Source of the DNA: Alkanindiges hydrocarboniclasticus | GTDB taxonomy: Bacteria > Pseudomonadota > Gammaproteobacteria > Pseudomonadales > Moraxellaceae | Length of the DNA: 64,000 nt | Direction: 5' to 3' | Assembly (NCBI RefSeq): GCF_001982605.1 | Contig: NZ_MLCN01000029.1 | Location: 1-64,000, forward strand | Shown: one piece after another, positions 52,487-64,000 of the stretch | Layout: every line of letters starts with the position of its first letter | How positions within the stretch are numbered: the first letter of the stretch is position 1 | Notes under the pieces: model-generated | What the model saw: the letters and a program-made list of their open reading frames with translations, nothing else | What the model was told of the DNA's origin: nothing | The model's database searches: none | Translations under genes and position numbers: made by a program

Positions 52487-54634
52487 TTAGTACTTAAACT
52501 TTAGCGCTATACTGTAATTGGCTGGTGCGCCATAGTAACCTTGCGAATAAGGAAACCCAAACAGGTACTTTTTGTTGCCTACGTTATAGCCATTGGCCTG
52601 AACACTGACATGGTTATTGATGTCATAACTGGCCATCAGGTTTAATAAGGCATAATCGTCCTGGCGGATAGTGCTGTTTAAGCTTGAACTGTATTGGCTA
52701 ATATCACCCTGCCACTGTACCCCTGCACCCAGTTTAAGCTGAGGTAACACAGGAACACGATAGGTCGCCAGCATATTGAAGGTTTGCTCAGGATTATAGC
52801 GACGCGCAGCGCCACCGTTTTTCAGGTCTTTTAAACTGTACTGTGAGTATCCCAACGACAGATTAAGGTTATCAGTCAACTCCCCTACCAGGCCAACCTC
52901 TACCCCTTGTGACTGCAAATCACTAATGGGTGACTCATGCAATAAGGGATTGCTGTCGGCATCTTTTAGCGGATAGTTGCTTTGTGTGGTTCTAAATACC
53001 GCCAGTGTTCCGGTTAACCGGTCATCCAGCCAGGCACTCTTGACCCCCACTTCATAGCTATCGCCTTCAATGGGTGCCGCCACATTTTTAGTGGTCGCAT
53101 CTACTGTGGTTTGTGGCCGGAAAATGGACGTGTAACTGGCGTAGCCGGTATATTCCGGTGTGAAGTTATAGGTGAAGCCAGCATACGGTGCTAGCTTGTG
53201 TTCATCATAGACCATGGGTGCTGAATAACTAACGCCCTTACTGCTGGCCTCAACATAGTTGGCCCCAAGGGTGAGTTTCAACGCATCATTCAAATGCAGG
53301 CGGGTGGCTGCATAAAGTGACTGGTTTTTCTGGCTATAATCGGAGCCACTGCTGGAAGTTGCACTCCATAGCGGAGCTGCTGGTGTCCAGCTGGCCTGAT
53401 CAGTGGTGGTAGAATTACCAAATGTGCCGGTATATTCCAATTGGCCAATTTCACTGGTTGACCAGCTATAGCCCATTACGGCTTCGTGGTTGTAGCCCAA
53501 TAAAGCAAATGTCCCGGCTATGCGTGCATCAATCTGACGCTGCACGTCATCATCATTAACATATCTGCCCGGATACAGAAAAAGACCAGAAGTATTATCC
53601 ATAGCACTGGGGTTGCCCACCAGATAAAGCAGATCACTCTGGGTACTGGTGTGCTTTTCATCATAGCTTAGGGTTGCCTGCCAGTCACCCCAGAGTTTTT
53701 GCTTTAGCTCAACAAAAGCATCTCGGGTTTCATTGTCCCAATAAGTCCAGTCCGGGCTATAGTTATAACTCTGCGAATAACTGATTTGTTTCCCTGCACT
53801 GTTCAGCAGTGGATTTGCGCCCCAGTTATTGCCATTGGATTTATTATTGGTTTCGCTATAGCCTAGTGTTAGTACCGTGCTATCGGTCAAATCGGCATCA
53901 ACAATTGCCGCCACCCCATTTTTTTCCAGTGAATAATGATCCAGATAAGAATCACCGGTTTGCTCATAAGCCATTATGCGGCCACGTACACGATCATCAC
54001 TGCTTAGGCTACCGGAAACATCGCCTTCATAACGGGTGGTATCCCATGAGCCATAGCTAATGCCTGCCGAAGCCTGTAACTCTTTGGTAGGCCGTTTGCG
54101 GATCATGTTAATGGTTGCACTGGGATCACCAAATGCCGTGGACAGTGCAGCAGCACCCTTAACCACTTCAATCCGGTCATATAAAAAGGTATCAGGATTA
54201 CTTTCCTGATAATTATAGCTGGTGAGTGGAAAACCAATGCCATCCATTAATACATTGGAAATTTCAAAACCACGGCTCATGTAGGTGGTACGCTCGGTTT
54301 CCTGACTACTGACGGTAATTCCCGGCGTATTGCGTAGCACATCACGTAAATTGGTGATCTGGTAATCATCCAGTTGCTGGCGTGTAACGACATTAATGGT
54401 CTGCGGGGTTTCCTTGATGGCCAGATCAAGCCGGTTGCCACTGCTACTATTTTTTATTGTATAGGCTTGGGTACTGTCGGATGCGCCTTCATCTGTTGTT
54501 GCAGTGACTTCAATGGTTTGCAGCTGATTGTCTACCGCAATGTCCTGTGATGATACCGCTTGTGCCTGTGCAGTTAAAGCCATCGCCAGTGGCAAGGCTG
54601 CCAGCCGACAGGGAACTACAAAACGATGAAACAT
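52487..54634 (-). CDS. TonB-dependent siderophore receptor
   Basis: 715 residues. Signal peptide (ALPLAMALTAQAQA), TonB box-like IEVTA at ~44, plug domain (KETPQTINVVTRQQLDDYQI, RDVLRNTPGITVS, RIEVVKGAAALSTAFGDPSA) and a 22-strand barrel ending in NYSIALKFKY with aromatic C-terminus. The plug motifs are those of FpvA/FhuE-type siderophore receptors. A Fur-like box lies 35-53 bp upstream. No siderophore biosynthesis genes nearby; likely xenosiderophore uptake. Confidence 0.93.
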   Translation of the reverse strand: MFHRFVVPCRLAALPLAMALTAQAQAVSSQDIAVDNQLQTIEVTATTDEGASDSTQAYTIKNSSSGNRLDLAIKETPQTINVVTRQQLDDYQITNLRDVLRNTPGITVSSQETERTTYMSRGFEISNVLMDGIGFPLTSYNYQESNPDTFLYDRIEVVKGAAALSTAFGDPSATINMIRKRPTKELQASAGISYGSWDTTRYEGDVSGSLSSDDRVRGRIMAYEQTGDSYLDHYSLEKNGVAAIVDADLTDSTVLTLGYSETNNKSNGNNWGANPLLNSAGKQISYSQSYNYSPDWTYWDNETRDAFVELKQKLWGDWQATLSYDEKHTSTQSDLLYLVGNPSAMDNTSGLFLYPGRYVNDDDVQRQIDARIAGTFALLGYNHEAVMGYSWSTSEIGQLEYTGTFGNSTTTDQASWTPAAPLWSATSSSGSDYSQKNQSLYAATRLHLNDALKLTLGANYVEASSKGVSYSAPMVYDEHKLAPYAGFTYNFTPEYTGYASYTSIFRPQTTVDATTKNVAAPIEGDSYEVGVKSAWLDDRLTGTLAVFRTTQSNYPLKDADSNPLLHESPISDLQSQGVEVGLVGELTDNLNLSLGYSQYSLKDLKNGGAARRYNPEQTFNMLATYRVPVLPQLKLGAGVQWQGDISQYSSSLNSTIRQDDYALLNLMASYDINNHVSVQANGYNVGNKKYLFGFPYSQGYYGAPANYSIALKFKY

Positions 54635-54668
54635 GATAAACCCCAGCTAAAAATTTATAAATAATAAC

Positions 54669-54687
54669 GGTAATGATTTTCATTTGT
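54669..54687. promoter_or_regulatory. Fur-like box upstream of the TonB receptor
   Basis: GGTAATGATTTTCATTTGT matches the Fur consensus at 13 of 19 bases and holds a perfect AATGA-N3-TCATT dyad. Confidence 0.6.
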
Positions 54688-54810
54688 AATTTTAATTAAG
54701 CACAGATAAGAAGACAAGGAGTATTTAAGAAATTCTTAAGAATTGAAAAAAGAGAGTAAGAACAGAGGAAAGCAAAGAATGAGCAAGGCAAACCTTATTA
54801 ACAGATAGGC

Positions 54811-54849
54811 ATTAAAAAAGCAGCTTAACGGGTTGATTAAGCTGCTTTT
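54811..54849 (-). terminator. Rho-independent terminator of gltBD
   Basis: Perfect 13-bp stem AAAAGCAGCTTAA / TTAAGCTGCTTTT, 8-nt loop; minus strand runs on into TTAAT. Confidence 0.85.
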
Positions 54850-54890
54850 AGGCAAACAGGATCAGGATATCAAAATGAAGTCCCCTGTTA

Positions 54891-56330
<1,440 letters not shown>

Positions 56331-56393
56331 TCAGTACTGCCGCTCTATTAAAAACAGGCGGCAGCACTTGCCTGGTGCGAAAGTGAAAAAGAC

Positions 56394-59300
56394 TTATTGA
56401 GGATCGGCCTTGGTGGTTTTCAGCAGGCTGTTCAGGCTTGCGGCTTTTGGCTTCACCAACCAGAACTTGCGGCTGTAGGAATCAAACTCATCAATAATGG
56501 TTTGTCCCCAGGCACTGCCTGTTTCACGCACATGATCTTGCAGGATTTCCAGCAGGTGATGGCGATAATCTTCCATCGGCTCGGTAGAAATACGGTTCAG
56601 GTCAATCAGTTCATGGTTGCAGTAATCGAAGAAATCACCGTCCAGATCCAGCACATAAGCAAAACCACCAGTCATGCCTGCACCAAAGTTATGACCTACA
56701 CGGCCCAGCACGGTCACAATACCGCCAGTCATGTATTCACAGCAATGATCACCAGCGCCTTCAATCACGGCAAAGCTGCCCGAGTTACGCACGGCAAAAC
56801 GCTCACCGGCAGTACCGGCTGCAAACAGTTTGCCGCCAGTCGCACCATACAGACAGGTATTGCCAATAATAGCTGTTTCCTGCGATTTAAATGGCGAACC
56901 CTTCGGTGGATAAATGGCAATCTGGCCACCTGCCATGCCCTTGCCCACATAATCGTTGGCATCACCTTCCAGACGCAGATGCAGGCCACCAGCATTCCAC
57001 ACCCCGAGTGACTGGCCAGCAGTTCCGGTTAAGTGAACCACCACCGGCGCAATTTCCATGCCCAGATTGCCATAACGCTTGGCAATTTCACCGGAAATCC
57101 GTGCCCCAATAGAACGGTCACAGTTGCTCACAATAAACTCAAAACTACCGCCTTCACCCGCTTCAATGGCAGGCAGCATCACTTCAACCATGCGCTCGGC
57201 CAGCAGGCCCTTGTCAAATGGCTCGTTTTTCACCACTTCACAATAGCTGGACTTGCCATCAGCCGAAGGATGCGAGGTCAACAGCGCGCTTAAATCCAGA
57301 TTGGCATGTTTGTCGGTTTCGCCCGGCAGTGCTTCCAGCAAATCGGTGCGGCCAATCAGGTCACGCAATGAACTTACACCCAGCGCAGCCAGCCATTCAC
57401 GGGTTTCTTCAGCAATAAAGCGGAAGAAATTAATCAGCATTTCCGGCTCACCAATATAATGCTCTTCCCGCAGGTGATCCTGCTGGGTGGCCACACCGGT
57501 CGCACAGTTGTTCAAATGGCAAATCCGCAGGTATTTACAACCCAGCGCAATCATTGGGGTTGAACCAAAGCCAAAGCTTTCAGCCCCCAGAATTGCCGCT
57601 TTAACTACATCCAGACCAGTTTTTAAGCCGCCGTCAGTCTGTACACGCACCTTGCCACGCAGGTCATTGACCCGCAGGGCCTGATGCGCTTCAGCCAAGC
57701 CCAGCTCCCATGGCGAACCGGCATAATGGATGGAACTTAATGGCGATGCTGCTGTACCACCGTCATAACCGGAAATGGTAATGAAGTCGGCATAGGCCTT
57801 GGCCACACCTGCTGCAATCGTACCTACACCCGGCTCAGACACCAGCTTGACCGATACCATGGCCTGCGGATTGACTTGTTTTAAATCAAAAATCAGCTGT
57901 GACAAATCTTCAATGGAATAAATGTCATGGTGCGGTGGCGGGGAAATCAGCGTGACACCCGGCACCGAATAACGCAGGCGTGCAATCAGGCCATTGACTT
58001 TACCACCCGGAAGCTGACCGCCTTCACCTGGTTTTGCACCCTGCGCCACTTTAATCTGCAACACTTCTGCAGAGCACAGGTAAGCCGGGGTTACCCCAAA
58101 ACGGCCTGATGCAATTTGCTTGATCTTGGAGTTACGAATGGTGCCGTAACGTGCCGGATCTTCACCGCCCTCACCAGAGTTGGAACGACCACCAATGGTG
58201 TTCATGGCAATGGCAATGGACTCATGCGCTTCTGGCGACAATGCACCCAGTGACATACCCGCAGAATCAAAGCGTGGCAGAATATCCTCAACGCTTTCAA
58301 CCTGATCCAGCGCAATGCTGTTATCAGTTTTAAGCGCAAACAAATCACGAATGGTGGCAATCGGACGATGATTCACCAGATTGGCATATTCGCGGAAGTC
58401 TTCATATTTGCCAGAGCGCACTGATTTGTGCAGGGCCGCAATCACATCAGGGTTAAACGCATGATACTCTTTGTTATAAACAAACTTGAGTAAACCACCC
58501 TGATCCAGTGGCTTGCGTGCTTGCCAGGCCAGTGTGGCCAGTTTTTTCTGGTCATTTTCCAGATCAATAAAGCTGGCACCAGCAATACGGCTCGGAACGC
58601 CTCTAAAGCACAGTTCAACCACTTCTTTGGACAAACCAATGGCTTCAAACAACTGGCCACCGCGGTAGGAAGCCACGGTTGAAATTCCCATTTTTGACAG
58701 GACTTTAAGCAAGCCTTTTTCAATACCCTTACGGAAATTGGCTTGAGCATATACCGGGTCACCCAGCAACTCGCCCTTATCAACCAGCTCATTGATCACA
58801 TCATAAGCCAGATATGGATAAATTGCGGTTGCACCAAAGCCCAGCAGCACAGCAAAGTGATGCGGGTCACGGGCCAGCCCGGTTTCTACAATAATATTGG
58901 CATCAGCACGCAGGCCAACCTCTGACAGGTAATGATGCACCGCACCGGTTGCCATAATGGCATTGGCTGGTAGGTAGCCTTCACGGATATTTTTATCCGA
59001 CAGCACCAGCATGCAGTTGCCGGTCGCAATAGCCGCTTCAGCTTCCTTACAAATACGCTGTAATGCAGCTTGCAGGCCTTCGCTTTCTGCATAGTTCAGG
59101 TCGACAACAGTCATGCCGTAGCCGGGACGGTTCAGCTCACGCAACTGGTGCATTTTGCTGTTGGACAATACCGGACTGGAAATAATCACACGGTCAGCAT
59201 GGTCTGCGCTTTGCTCAAACACATTTTGCTCATGACCAAAACAGGTTTCCAGCGACATCACAATGGCTTCACGCAGTGGATCAATCGGTGGATTAGTCAC

Positions 59301-60881
59301 CTGCGCAAACTGCTGGCGGAAATAATCAGCCAGATGGCGTACCTGACGTGACAGCACCGCCATAGGCGTATCATCACCCATGGAACCAACCGCTTCCTGC
59401 CCACTTTCAGCCAGGGGACGGATAATCTGGTCGCGCTCCTCAAAGGATACCAGGAACATTTTTTGCGCGGCTTTTAGTGTGTCGCCGTATAGACCAGTCG
59501 ACAGCAGCTGCTCTTCCAGCTCATTATCCACTTGCAGGCTTAAAGCACGCTCACGCAACCATTTGCGATAAGGGCGCATGCCTTTTAAATGGTTATTGAT
59601 CGCTGCCGTATCCAGTACCTCACCGGTTTCGGTATCCACCACCAGCATTTGACCGGGACCAACACGGCCTTTGGACACCACATCTTCCGGCTTGTAGTTC
59701 CACACACCAATTTCTGACGCCAGTGTGATATAGCTATTTTTGGTAATCACCCAGCGCGCCGGACGCAAACCATTACGATCCAGCATACAAATGGCATGAC
59801 GGCCATTTTGAATGACCAGACCGGCCGGACCATCCCATGCTTCCATGTGCTTGGAGTTAAACTCATAAAACGCACGCAGGTCAGAATCCAGTGTTTCCAC
59901 GTTTTGCCACGCGGGTGGCACCAGCATACGCAGAGCACGGAACAGATCCATGCCACCGCCGACTAGAATTTCCAGCATGTTATCCAGACTGGATGAATCC
60001 GAACCGGTGCGGTTAACCAGAGGTTTTAAGTCCAGCAGACCGGGCAATAACGGGTTTTCAAATTTGGGCGTACGGGCAACCGACCAGTTGCGGTTGGCGG
60101 TAATGGTATTGATTTCACCATTGTGTGCCAAATAACGGAATGGCTGGGCCAGCGGCCAGCGGGGTAGTGTATTGGTGGAAAAACGCTGGTGAAACACCAC
60201 AATGTGTGAGGCTAAACGCTCGTCGGCCAGATCGGTATAAAAATCAGCAATGGCGGCAGGCATCATCAGACCTTTATAGCTGATCACGGTACTGGCCAAT
60301 GTGGTCACATAAAACAGCGAGTCATTTTGCAGCTTGTGTTCGGCACGACGGCGCGCCAGAAACAGCTTGCGGTTAAAGTCGGCCTCAGCCAGATTTTCCG
60401 GGTTATTAACAATAATCTGTTCAAATACAGGTAGGGAGCGAAGTGCGATTTCGCCCAGAATGCTGACGTCAATGGGTACTTTACGCCAAGTCGCCACCTC
60501 AAGGCCTTCTGCCTTGATTTCTGCGTTCAATACTTCACGGGAATGCTGTGCCAGTGCCGGATCAATATTCAGGAAAATGGTACCAACAGCAAAGATATCC
60601 GTCAGGCTTGCCCCAAGCTTTTGGGCTTCATCACGAAAAAACGCCTTCGGCATCGCCAGCAATAAGCCACAGCCGTCGCCTGTCTTACCGTCAGCAGCAA
60701 TACCCCCGCGATGCGTCATACAACTGAGACTATGAATGGCTGTTTGAACCAAATGATGACTCGCCTCGCCCTGCATCTGGGCAATCAGGCCAAATCCGCA
60801 ATTATCGCGGAACTCGTCTGGCTGATATAAACCCTGTGCGGATTGAGTGGGAGCTACAGTGTTAAGCGATGGCATTTGCAT
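56394..60881 (-). CDS. gltB: Glutamate synthase (NADPH) large subunit
   Basis: 1495 residues, normal. After a propeptide the catalytic Cys28 ([10 protein letters not shown]) of the class II amidotransferase domain appears. The FMN/central domain follows, with the [3Fe-4S] cluster cysteines in [16 protein letters not shown], and the C-terminal GXGXG beta-helix domain. It makes two glutamates from glutamine and 2-oxoglutarate. ATG 60881 follows AAGGG. Confidence 0.97.
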   Translation of the reverse strand: MQMPSLNTVAPTQSAQGLYQPDEFRDNCGFGLIAQMQGEASHHLVQTAIHSLSCMTHRGGIAADGKTGDGCGLLLAMPKAFFRDEAQKLGASLTDIFAVGTIFLNIDPALAQHSREVLNAEIKAEGLEVATWRKVPIDVSILGEIALRSLPVFEQIIVNNPENLAEADFNRKLFLARRRAEHKLQNDSLFYVTTLASTVISYKGLMMPAAIADFYTDLADERLASHIVVFHQRFSTNTLPRWPLAQPFRYLAHNGEINTITANRNWSVARTPKFENPLLPGLLDLKPLVNRTGSDSSSLDNMLEILVGGGMDLFRALRMLVPPAWQNVETLDSDLRAFYEFNSKHMEAWDGPAGLVIQNGRHAICMLDRNGLRPARWVITKNSYITLASEIGVWNYKPEDVVSKGRVGPGQMLVVDTETGEVLDTAAINNHLKGMRPYRKWLRERALSLQVDNELEEQLLSTGLYGDTLKAAQKMFLVSFEERDQIIRPLAESGQEAVGSMGDDTPMAVLSRQVRHLADYFRQQFAQVTNPPIDPLREAIVMSLETCFGHEQNVFEQSADHADRVIISSPVLSNSKMHQLRELNRPGYGMTVVDLNYAESEGLQAALQRICKEAEAAIATGNCMLVLSDKNIREGYLPANAIMATGAVHHYLSEVGLRADANIIVETGLARDPHHFAVLLGFGATAIYPYLAYDVINELVDKGELLGDPVYAQANFRKGIEKGLLKVLSKMGISTVASYRGGQLFEAIGLSKEVVELCFRGVPSRIAGASFIDLENDQKKLATLAWQARKPLDQGGLLKFVYNKEYHAFNPDVIAALHKSVRSGKYEDFREYANLVNHRPIATIRDLFALKTDNSIALDQVESVEDILPRFDSAGMSLGALSPEAHESIAIAMNTIGGRSNSGEGGEDPARYGTIRNSKIKQIASGRFGVTPAYLCSAEVLQIKVAQGAKPGEGGQLPGGKVNGLIARLRYSVPGVTLISPPPHHDIYSIEDLSQLIFDLKQVNPQAMVSVKLVSEPGVGTIAAGVAKAYADFITISGYDGGTAASPLSSIHYAGSPWELGLAEAHQALRVNDLRGKVRVQTDGGLKTGLDVVKAAILGAESFGFGSTPMIALGCKYLRICHLNNCATGVATQQDHLREEHYIGEPEMLINFFRFIAEETREWLAALGVSSLRDLIGRTDLLEALPGETDKHANLDLSALLTSHPSADGKSSYCEVVKNEPFDKGLLAERMVEVMLPAIEAGEGGSFEFIVSNCDRSIGARISGEIAKRYGNLGMEIAPVVVHLTGTAGQSLGVWNAGGLHLRLEGDANDYVGKGMAGGQIAIYPPKGSPFKSQETAIIGNTCLYGATGGKLFAAGTAGERFAVRNSGSFAVIEGAGDHCCEYMTGGIVTVLGRVGHNFGAGMTGGFAYVLDLDGDFFDYCNHELIDLNRISTEPMEDYRHHLLEILQDHVRETGSAWGQTIIDEFDSYSRKFWLVKPKAASLNSLLKTTKADPQ

Positions 60882-61346
60882 AGCGTACCCTTGTCTTGGT
60901 ATTGTCCAACCAGACCCTTACGTCTGGCAGAAAAAAATAGAGCAGAAAAATCATCGTTGACTTTATGCCCGTGAACCACCTGTTCGACCCAAATATGCTG
61001 TCAGCGCCAAGCATGCAATTAGCAATAATGTGCAGGCAACACGGCCCGGGGCCAAATAAGCACAACCCCTATAGGCTGGTGTAAACGAAAAACGGCGGTG
61101 TATTTTACAGACAAAACGTAAATAAATAAACCAATATTGCACAACAAGAAACAACATAAAATTGAAAATGTGCTGTGCTTAAACTCTATAAAGCAAAGTT
61201 TGGACCATAATCATTTTTATTTTTATCGAACGCAGTGATAGATAATTTTTTATTAACTGATTTATAAAGTTATTTTTAAAACCCAGTTAACCTTAAAATT
61301 CTGCAATATTTTTTGCGGCAAAATATTGCAGAATGATTAAATTGCG
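60882..61346. other. gltB leader and terminator region; no gene seen
   Basis: 465 bp. The right end holds a perfect 15-bp hairpin (61298-61334). The left part is the gltB leader. Small frames here lack start signals and are not supported. Confidence 0.6.
61298..61334 (-). terminator. Terminator of the aroK-aroB-SPOR operon
   Basis: ATTCTGCAATATTTT / AAAATATTGCAGAAT, 15 perfect pairs with a 7-nt loop, 12 bp after the SPOR gene stop; a short TTTT follows on the minus strand. Confidence 0.75.
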
Positions 61347-62216
61347 CTAATTGAATGGATCAGCAATTGGCCCGCTACTGGCAGGATTATTTTCTGCGGG
61401 TACGGCAGGACTAGCTGAAGAATCTGCAGGCTTGGCCGGGTTTGTCCCATTATTTACACCTGTTGGCTGGCTGCTTGCAGGCGGGACTGTGGCCGGTGTT
61501 CCCGTTACAGGGGGCTGAACGCTTGCATTTGCATCAATTGGCGCTGTTGGCGTGGGCGGTGCAACAGGTGCTTCTACAGGAATAGGAACCGAACGTAAAC
61601 GCACCTGATAGACCTGAGAAGCCTTTGATAAATTGGTAATACTATCTTCCGATCCTACATCATCAGTCACTGATGATTTAAAGTCTGAAAAACGTACTGG
61701 ATAGGCTTTTACGCTTTGTGGCAAATCAAAACTCATGTTCTTGCTGGCATCCAGCGCCTTGCCTACTGACGAAAAGCTGCCATACACCAGTACATAACGT
61801 TCGCCCTGCTCAGGTTTACGCGACCGCATATAAAAAAACTTTTCACGGTCCGTGCGCTTGTCCAGATAGCTTTTGATGATATCTTCCTGCGACACGCTCA
61901 TCACATGCACTGTCCAGTTGCCAGACTGTGACTTAATAAAACTTGTCCCCCGGTACTCTGCCGTACGCTCACTGGTGCTCACATCCTGATTAATATCCAG
62001 CTCGGGCACCATTTCTGTCATCATGCCCAGTGTGGGGGAAAACTGCACCTTTTCTGGCTCAACCGGAACGTCTTTACCCTTAAGGTCTTTTTCAACCGTA
62101 ATGCGGTCATGAATCTGCATGCCAATCCATAAGAAAAAGGCAATGACCAGCATGGCAAGGCCACCCAGTAGCCAGGTACTGTTCTGAACAGTTCGCCAGA
62201 TGCGGGTGCGGTTCAT
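61347..62216 (-). CDS. SPOR-like inner-membrane protein (DamX position)
   Basis: 289 residues. One membrane helix near the N-terminus ([19 protein letters not shown]), a domain with SPOR-like strands ([39 protein letters not shown]), and a Pro/Ala/Thr-rich C-terminal tail. It sits between aroB and gltB, where damX lies in other gammaproteobacteria. A septal peptidoglycan-binding role is inferred. Overlaps aroB by 4 bp. Confidence 0.78.
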   Translation of the reverse strand: MNRTRIWRTVQNSTWLLGGLAMLVIAFFLWIGMQIHDRITVEKDLKGKDVPVEPEKVQFSPTLGMMTEMVPELDINQDVSTSERTAEYRGTSFIKSQSGNWTVHVMSVSQEDIIKSYLDKRTDREKFFYMRSRKPEQGERYVLVYGSFSSVGKALDASKNMSFDLPQSVKAYPVRFSDFKSSVTDDVGSEDSITNLSKASQVYQVRLRSVPIPVEAPVAPPTPTAPIDANASVQPPVTGTPATVPPASSQPTGVNNGTNPAKPADSSASPAVPAENNPASSGPIADPFN

Positions 62217-63322
62217 ACCATGTGCCCCTCAACCCGTGATATAACCTGCTGGCACGCTACAATAGTTTCGCATATAAGTTCAGGACTGGCGTCACGGCTG
62301 ATAACCGCCTGCCCTACTTGCTTTAGCAAAATCAGGCGTAACTGGCCAGCCAGCACCTTTTTGTCCTGCGCCATCAAACTCATAAACTGCTCAACTGGAA
62401 TTTCCGGACATACGACGGGTAGATGAGCACGTGCAATAATCTGACGTACCCGGTTGACATCAGCCATACTAATCCAGCCCAAACGGCAGGATAAATCGGC
62501 GGCCATCACCATGCCTGCTGCTACTGCTTCACCATGCAGCCACTCACCATAGCCCAGATAAGATTCAATCGCATGGCCAAAGGTATGACCCAAATTTAAC
62601 AATGCCCGTTCACCATGCTCATGTTCATCGGCGGCAACAATCCGCGCCTTATGGGTACAGGAACGGTAAACAGCTTCTGCCAACAAATCGGCATTACGTG
62701 CCACTAGCTGCTCCATATGCGCTTCAAGCCAGACCAGAAAATCCTGATCGCCCAGCAAGGCATACTTGATGATTTCTGCCAGGCCTGCTGATAGCTCCCG
62801 GTCGGCCAGTGTGTCCAGTTGCGACATATCAGCCATAACTACACTAGGCTGTTTAAAGGCCCCAATCATATTTTTACCCAGCGGATGATTGATCCCGGTT
62901 TTACCGCCAACACTGGAATCAACCTGCGATAGTAGCGTGGTAGGCACTTGTACAAAATCCACACCACGCTGGAAACTTGCCGCTGCAAAACCTGCCATAT
63001 CACCAATTACGCCGCCACCCAGTGCCAACACTGTACAATCACGGTTAAACCGGACAGCAAGTAATGCATCAAAAATCAGGTTAAGGGTTTCAATATTTTT
63101 AAATGCTTCGCCATCTGGCAAAATACAGGTTGCAACCTGCTTGCCAGCCTGTTCCAGTGCCTGCTGATAAGCCGCCATATACAGCGGTGCTACAGTTGTA
63201 TTACTGACAATCATCACCTGCCGCCCCTTGATATAGGGCGTTAAGCATTCCTCAACCGGAAGATAACTGCCAATGAAAATAGGGTAACGTCGTTCACCAA
63301 GCTCAACATGTAGCGTTTGCAT
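62213..63322 (-). CDS. aroB: 3-dehydroquinate synthase
   Basis: 369 residues, normal. NAD-binding [39 protein letters not shown] and the zinc ligands in [10 protein letters not shown] and [10 protein letters not shown] are all present. Second step of the shikimate pathway. It follows aroK by 36 bp and overlaps the SPOR gene by 4 bp, as in the conserved aroK-aroB order. Confidence 0.97.
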   Translation of the reverse strand: MQTLHVELGERRYPIFIGSYLPVEECLTPYIKGRQVMIVSNTTVAPLYMAAYQQALEQAGKQVATCILPDGEAFKNIETLNLIFDALLAVRFNRDCTVLALGGGVIGDMAGFAAASFQRGVDFVQVPTTLLSQVDSSVGGKTGINHPLGKNMIGAFKQPSVVMADMSQLDTLADRELSAGLAEIIKYALLGDQDFLVWLEAHMEQLVARNADLLAEAVYRSCTHKARIVAADEHEHGERALLNLGHTFGHAIESYLGYGEWLHGEAVAAGMVMAADLSCRLGWISMADVNRVRQIIARAHLPVVCPEIPVEQFMSLMAQDKKVLAGQLRLILLKQVGQAVISRDASPELICETIVACQQVISRVEGHMV

Positions 63323-63358
63323 AAAATGATCTAAAATGTAGCCTTGAAGATTTTACGT

Positions 63359-63907
63359 TTATCTTAACGTGTTTAGGCCAATCAATTGAATAATTTTTTG
63401 TGCCAAATCGCGTGCCGAGCCATCAGAAGTAGGCACAACGTGATGCGCTACCTGCCGATAAAGCGGGTCACGAATGGCTAATAGTTCTTTTAATTTTGCT
63501 TCAGGATTTGCCACTTGTAGTAATGGCCGGTTACGATCCCGTGAGGTACGGGCCAGTTGCATTTCAACCGGGGTATATAAATAAACGACAATGCCACGCT
63601 GTTGCAGGAATTCGCAGTTTTGCACGCGTGTTACTGCACCACCTCCAGTTGCCAGAACGATACCAGACTGCTGGGTTAGGTAATCAATGACTTGCTGTTC
63701 ACGCTGGCGAAAACCTTCTTCACCTTCCTTTTCAAAAATCCACGGAATATTTGCGCCTGTTCTGGCTTCAATTTCATGGTCACTGTCGATAAAAGGACGG
63801 CCTAGCAAATCTGCCAGATGCCGTCCTACTGTCGTTTTACCAGCACCCATTGGCCCTACCAGATAAATGCTGGTATTAGCCTCTGGGTGTAAGTGATGTG
63901 AATCCAA
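63359..63907 (-). CDS. aroK: Shikimate kinase
   Basis: 182 residues. Walker A GPMGAGKTTVGRHLA, then DSDHEIEARTG, ATGGGAVTR and TSRDRNRPLL. The start appears to be TTG at 63907, preceded by AAGGA; no in-frame ATG lies before the P-loop except far inside. Phosphorylates shikimate. 26 bp after pilQ. Confidence 0.95.
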   Translation of the reverse strand: MDSHHLHPEANTSIYLVGPMGAGKTTVGRHLADLLGRPFIDSDHEIEARTGANIPWIFEKEGEEGFRQREQQVIDYLTQQSGIVLATGGGAVTRVQNCEFLQQRGIVVYLYTPVEMQLARTSRDRNRPLLQVANPEAKLKELLAIRDPLYRQVAHHVVPTSDGSARDLAQKIIQLIGLNTLR

Positions 63908-63933
63908 AAAACTGTCCTTTTTACCTACACAAT

Positions 63934-64000
63934 TTATTTCGGTGTACGCGTTGTTGTATCAGTTACCAAGCGTGGGGTTACGAAAATCAGTAACTCCTGC
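63934..64000 (-). CDS. pilQ: C-terminal end of the type IV pilus secretin PilQ
   Basis: Reading the minus strand from the window edge gives ELLIFVTPRLVTDTTTRTPK and a TAA at 63934. LLIFVTPRLV is the typical last strand of PilQ. The start lies outside. The pilQ-aroK-aroB order is that of pilMNOPQ-aroKB loci. Confidence 0.85.
   Translation of the reverse strand, partial: QELLIFVTPRLVTDTTTRTPK

Noticed and set aside
60882-61157. Small minus-strand frames upstream of gltB as leader peptides
   Set aside because: No ribosome site and no attenuator hairpin coupled to them.

Overview
This window is a stretch of gammaproteobacterial chromosome. It most resembles the family Moraxellaceae (Acinetobacter, Alkanindiges and relatives). 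The evidence is the block pilQ-aroK-aroB-SPOR protein-gltB-gltD, the block rpoZ-spoT-ridA with a SpoT whose synthetase domain is degenerate, a PACE efflux pump facing a LysR regulator, a GspF/GspG pair, and a TfpZ-type pilin accessory gene beside type IV pilins. Base composition is moderate across the housekeeping parts and clearly AT-richer between about 44 and 49 kb. No rRNA, CRISPR array, complete transposon or prophage is visible.

Layout. 0-8.4 kb: the tail of a repeat-rich acidic protein, a flavoprotein overlapping a TrmB-like methyltransferase, yacG, a DUF4377 lipoprotein, a glyoxalase II-type hydrolase, hemH, a DUF4062 protein, murI and a DUF1285 protein. 8.5-19.2 kb: ETF-ubiquinone oxidoreductase, a TetR-PhyH pair with its own operator, tusA, corC-lnt, a glutathione S-transferase, a COG0523 GTPase under a near-perfect Zur box, pirin, a YwqG-like protein and a small membrane protein. 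19.2-33.4 kb: ahpF and ahpC, which share a dyad operator, gspG/gspF, priA, a CPA2 antiporter, hslO, a DUF945 protein, a LysR regulator divergent from a PACE pump, and an unidentified exported protein. 33.5-36.4 kb: a YncE-like beta-propeller, then tRNA-Arg(ACG), tRNA-Ser(GCT), a small lipoprotein and tRNA-Leu(CAG). 36.7-44.1 kb: rnr, a SIMPL-domain lipoprotein, rpoZ, spoT, ridA, and an iron-store pair (bfd under a Fur box, then bfr).

44.1-48.8 kb is the accessory part: a FitAB-type toxin-antitoxin pair with an inverted-repeat operator, a Uma2-family protein, a broken nucleotidyltransferase gene, tfpZ, a decayed IS982-family transposase, and two tandem type IV pilin genes. The pilins share a 72-bp identical 5' segment and each has its own sigma-54-like promoter. 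48.8-64 kb returns to backbone: a lemA-TPM-TPM operon, a PF10118 metal-dependent hydrolase, a Fur-type TonB receptor, gltBD, a SPOR-like protein, aroB, aroK and the last codons of pilQ.

Themes. Metal homeostasis recurs (Zur box, two Fur boxes, bacterioferritin and its ferredoxin, ferrochelatase, siderophore receptor), as do redox stress (AhpCF, Hsp33, pirin, GST, ETF-QO) and surface pili and secretion (pilins, TfpZ, PilQ, GspFG). I see no clearly new multi-gene system. The most informative signals are the bacterioferritin that has lost its ferroxidase ligands but kept the haem methionine, the matched operators of ahpF and ahpC, the paired pilins with matched sigma-54 sites, and the Zur-controlled GTPase. 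All identifications come from reading the sequence; no database search was run.
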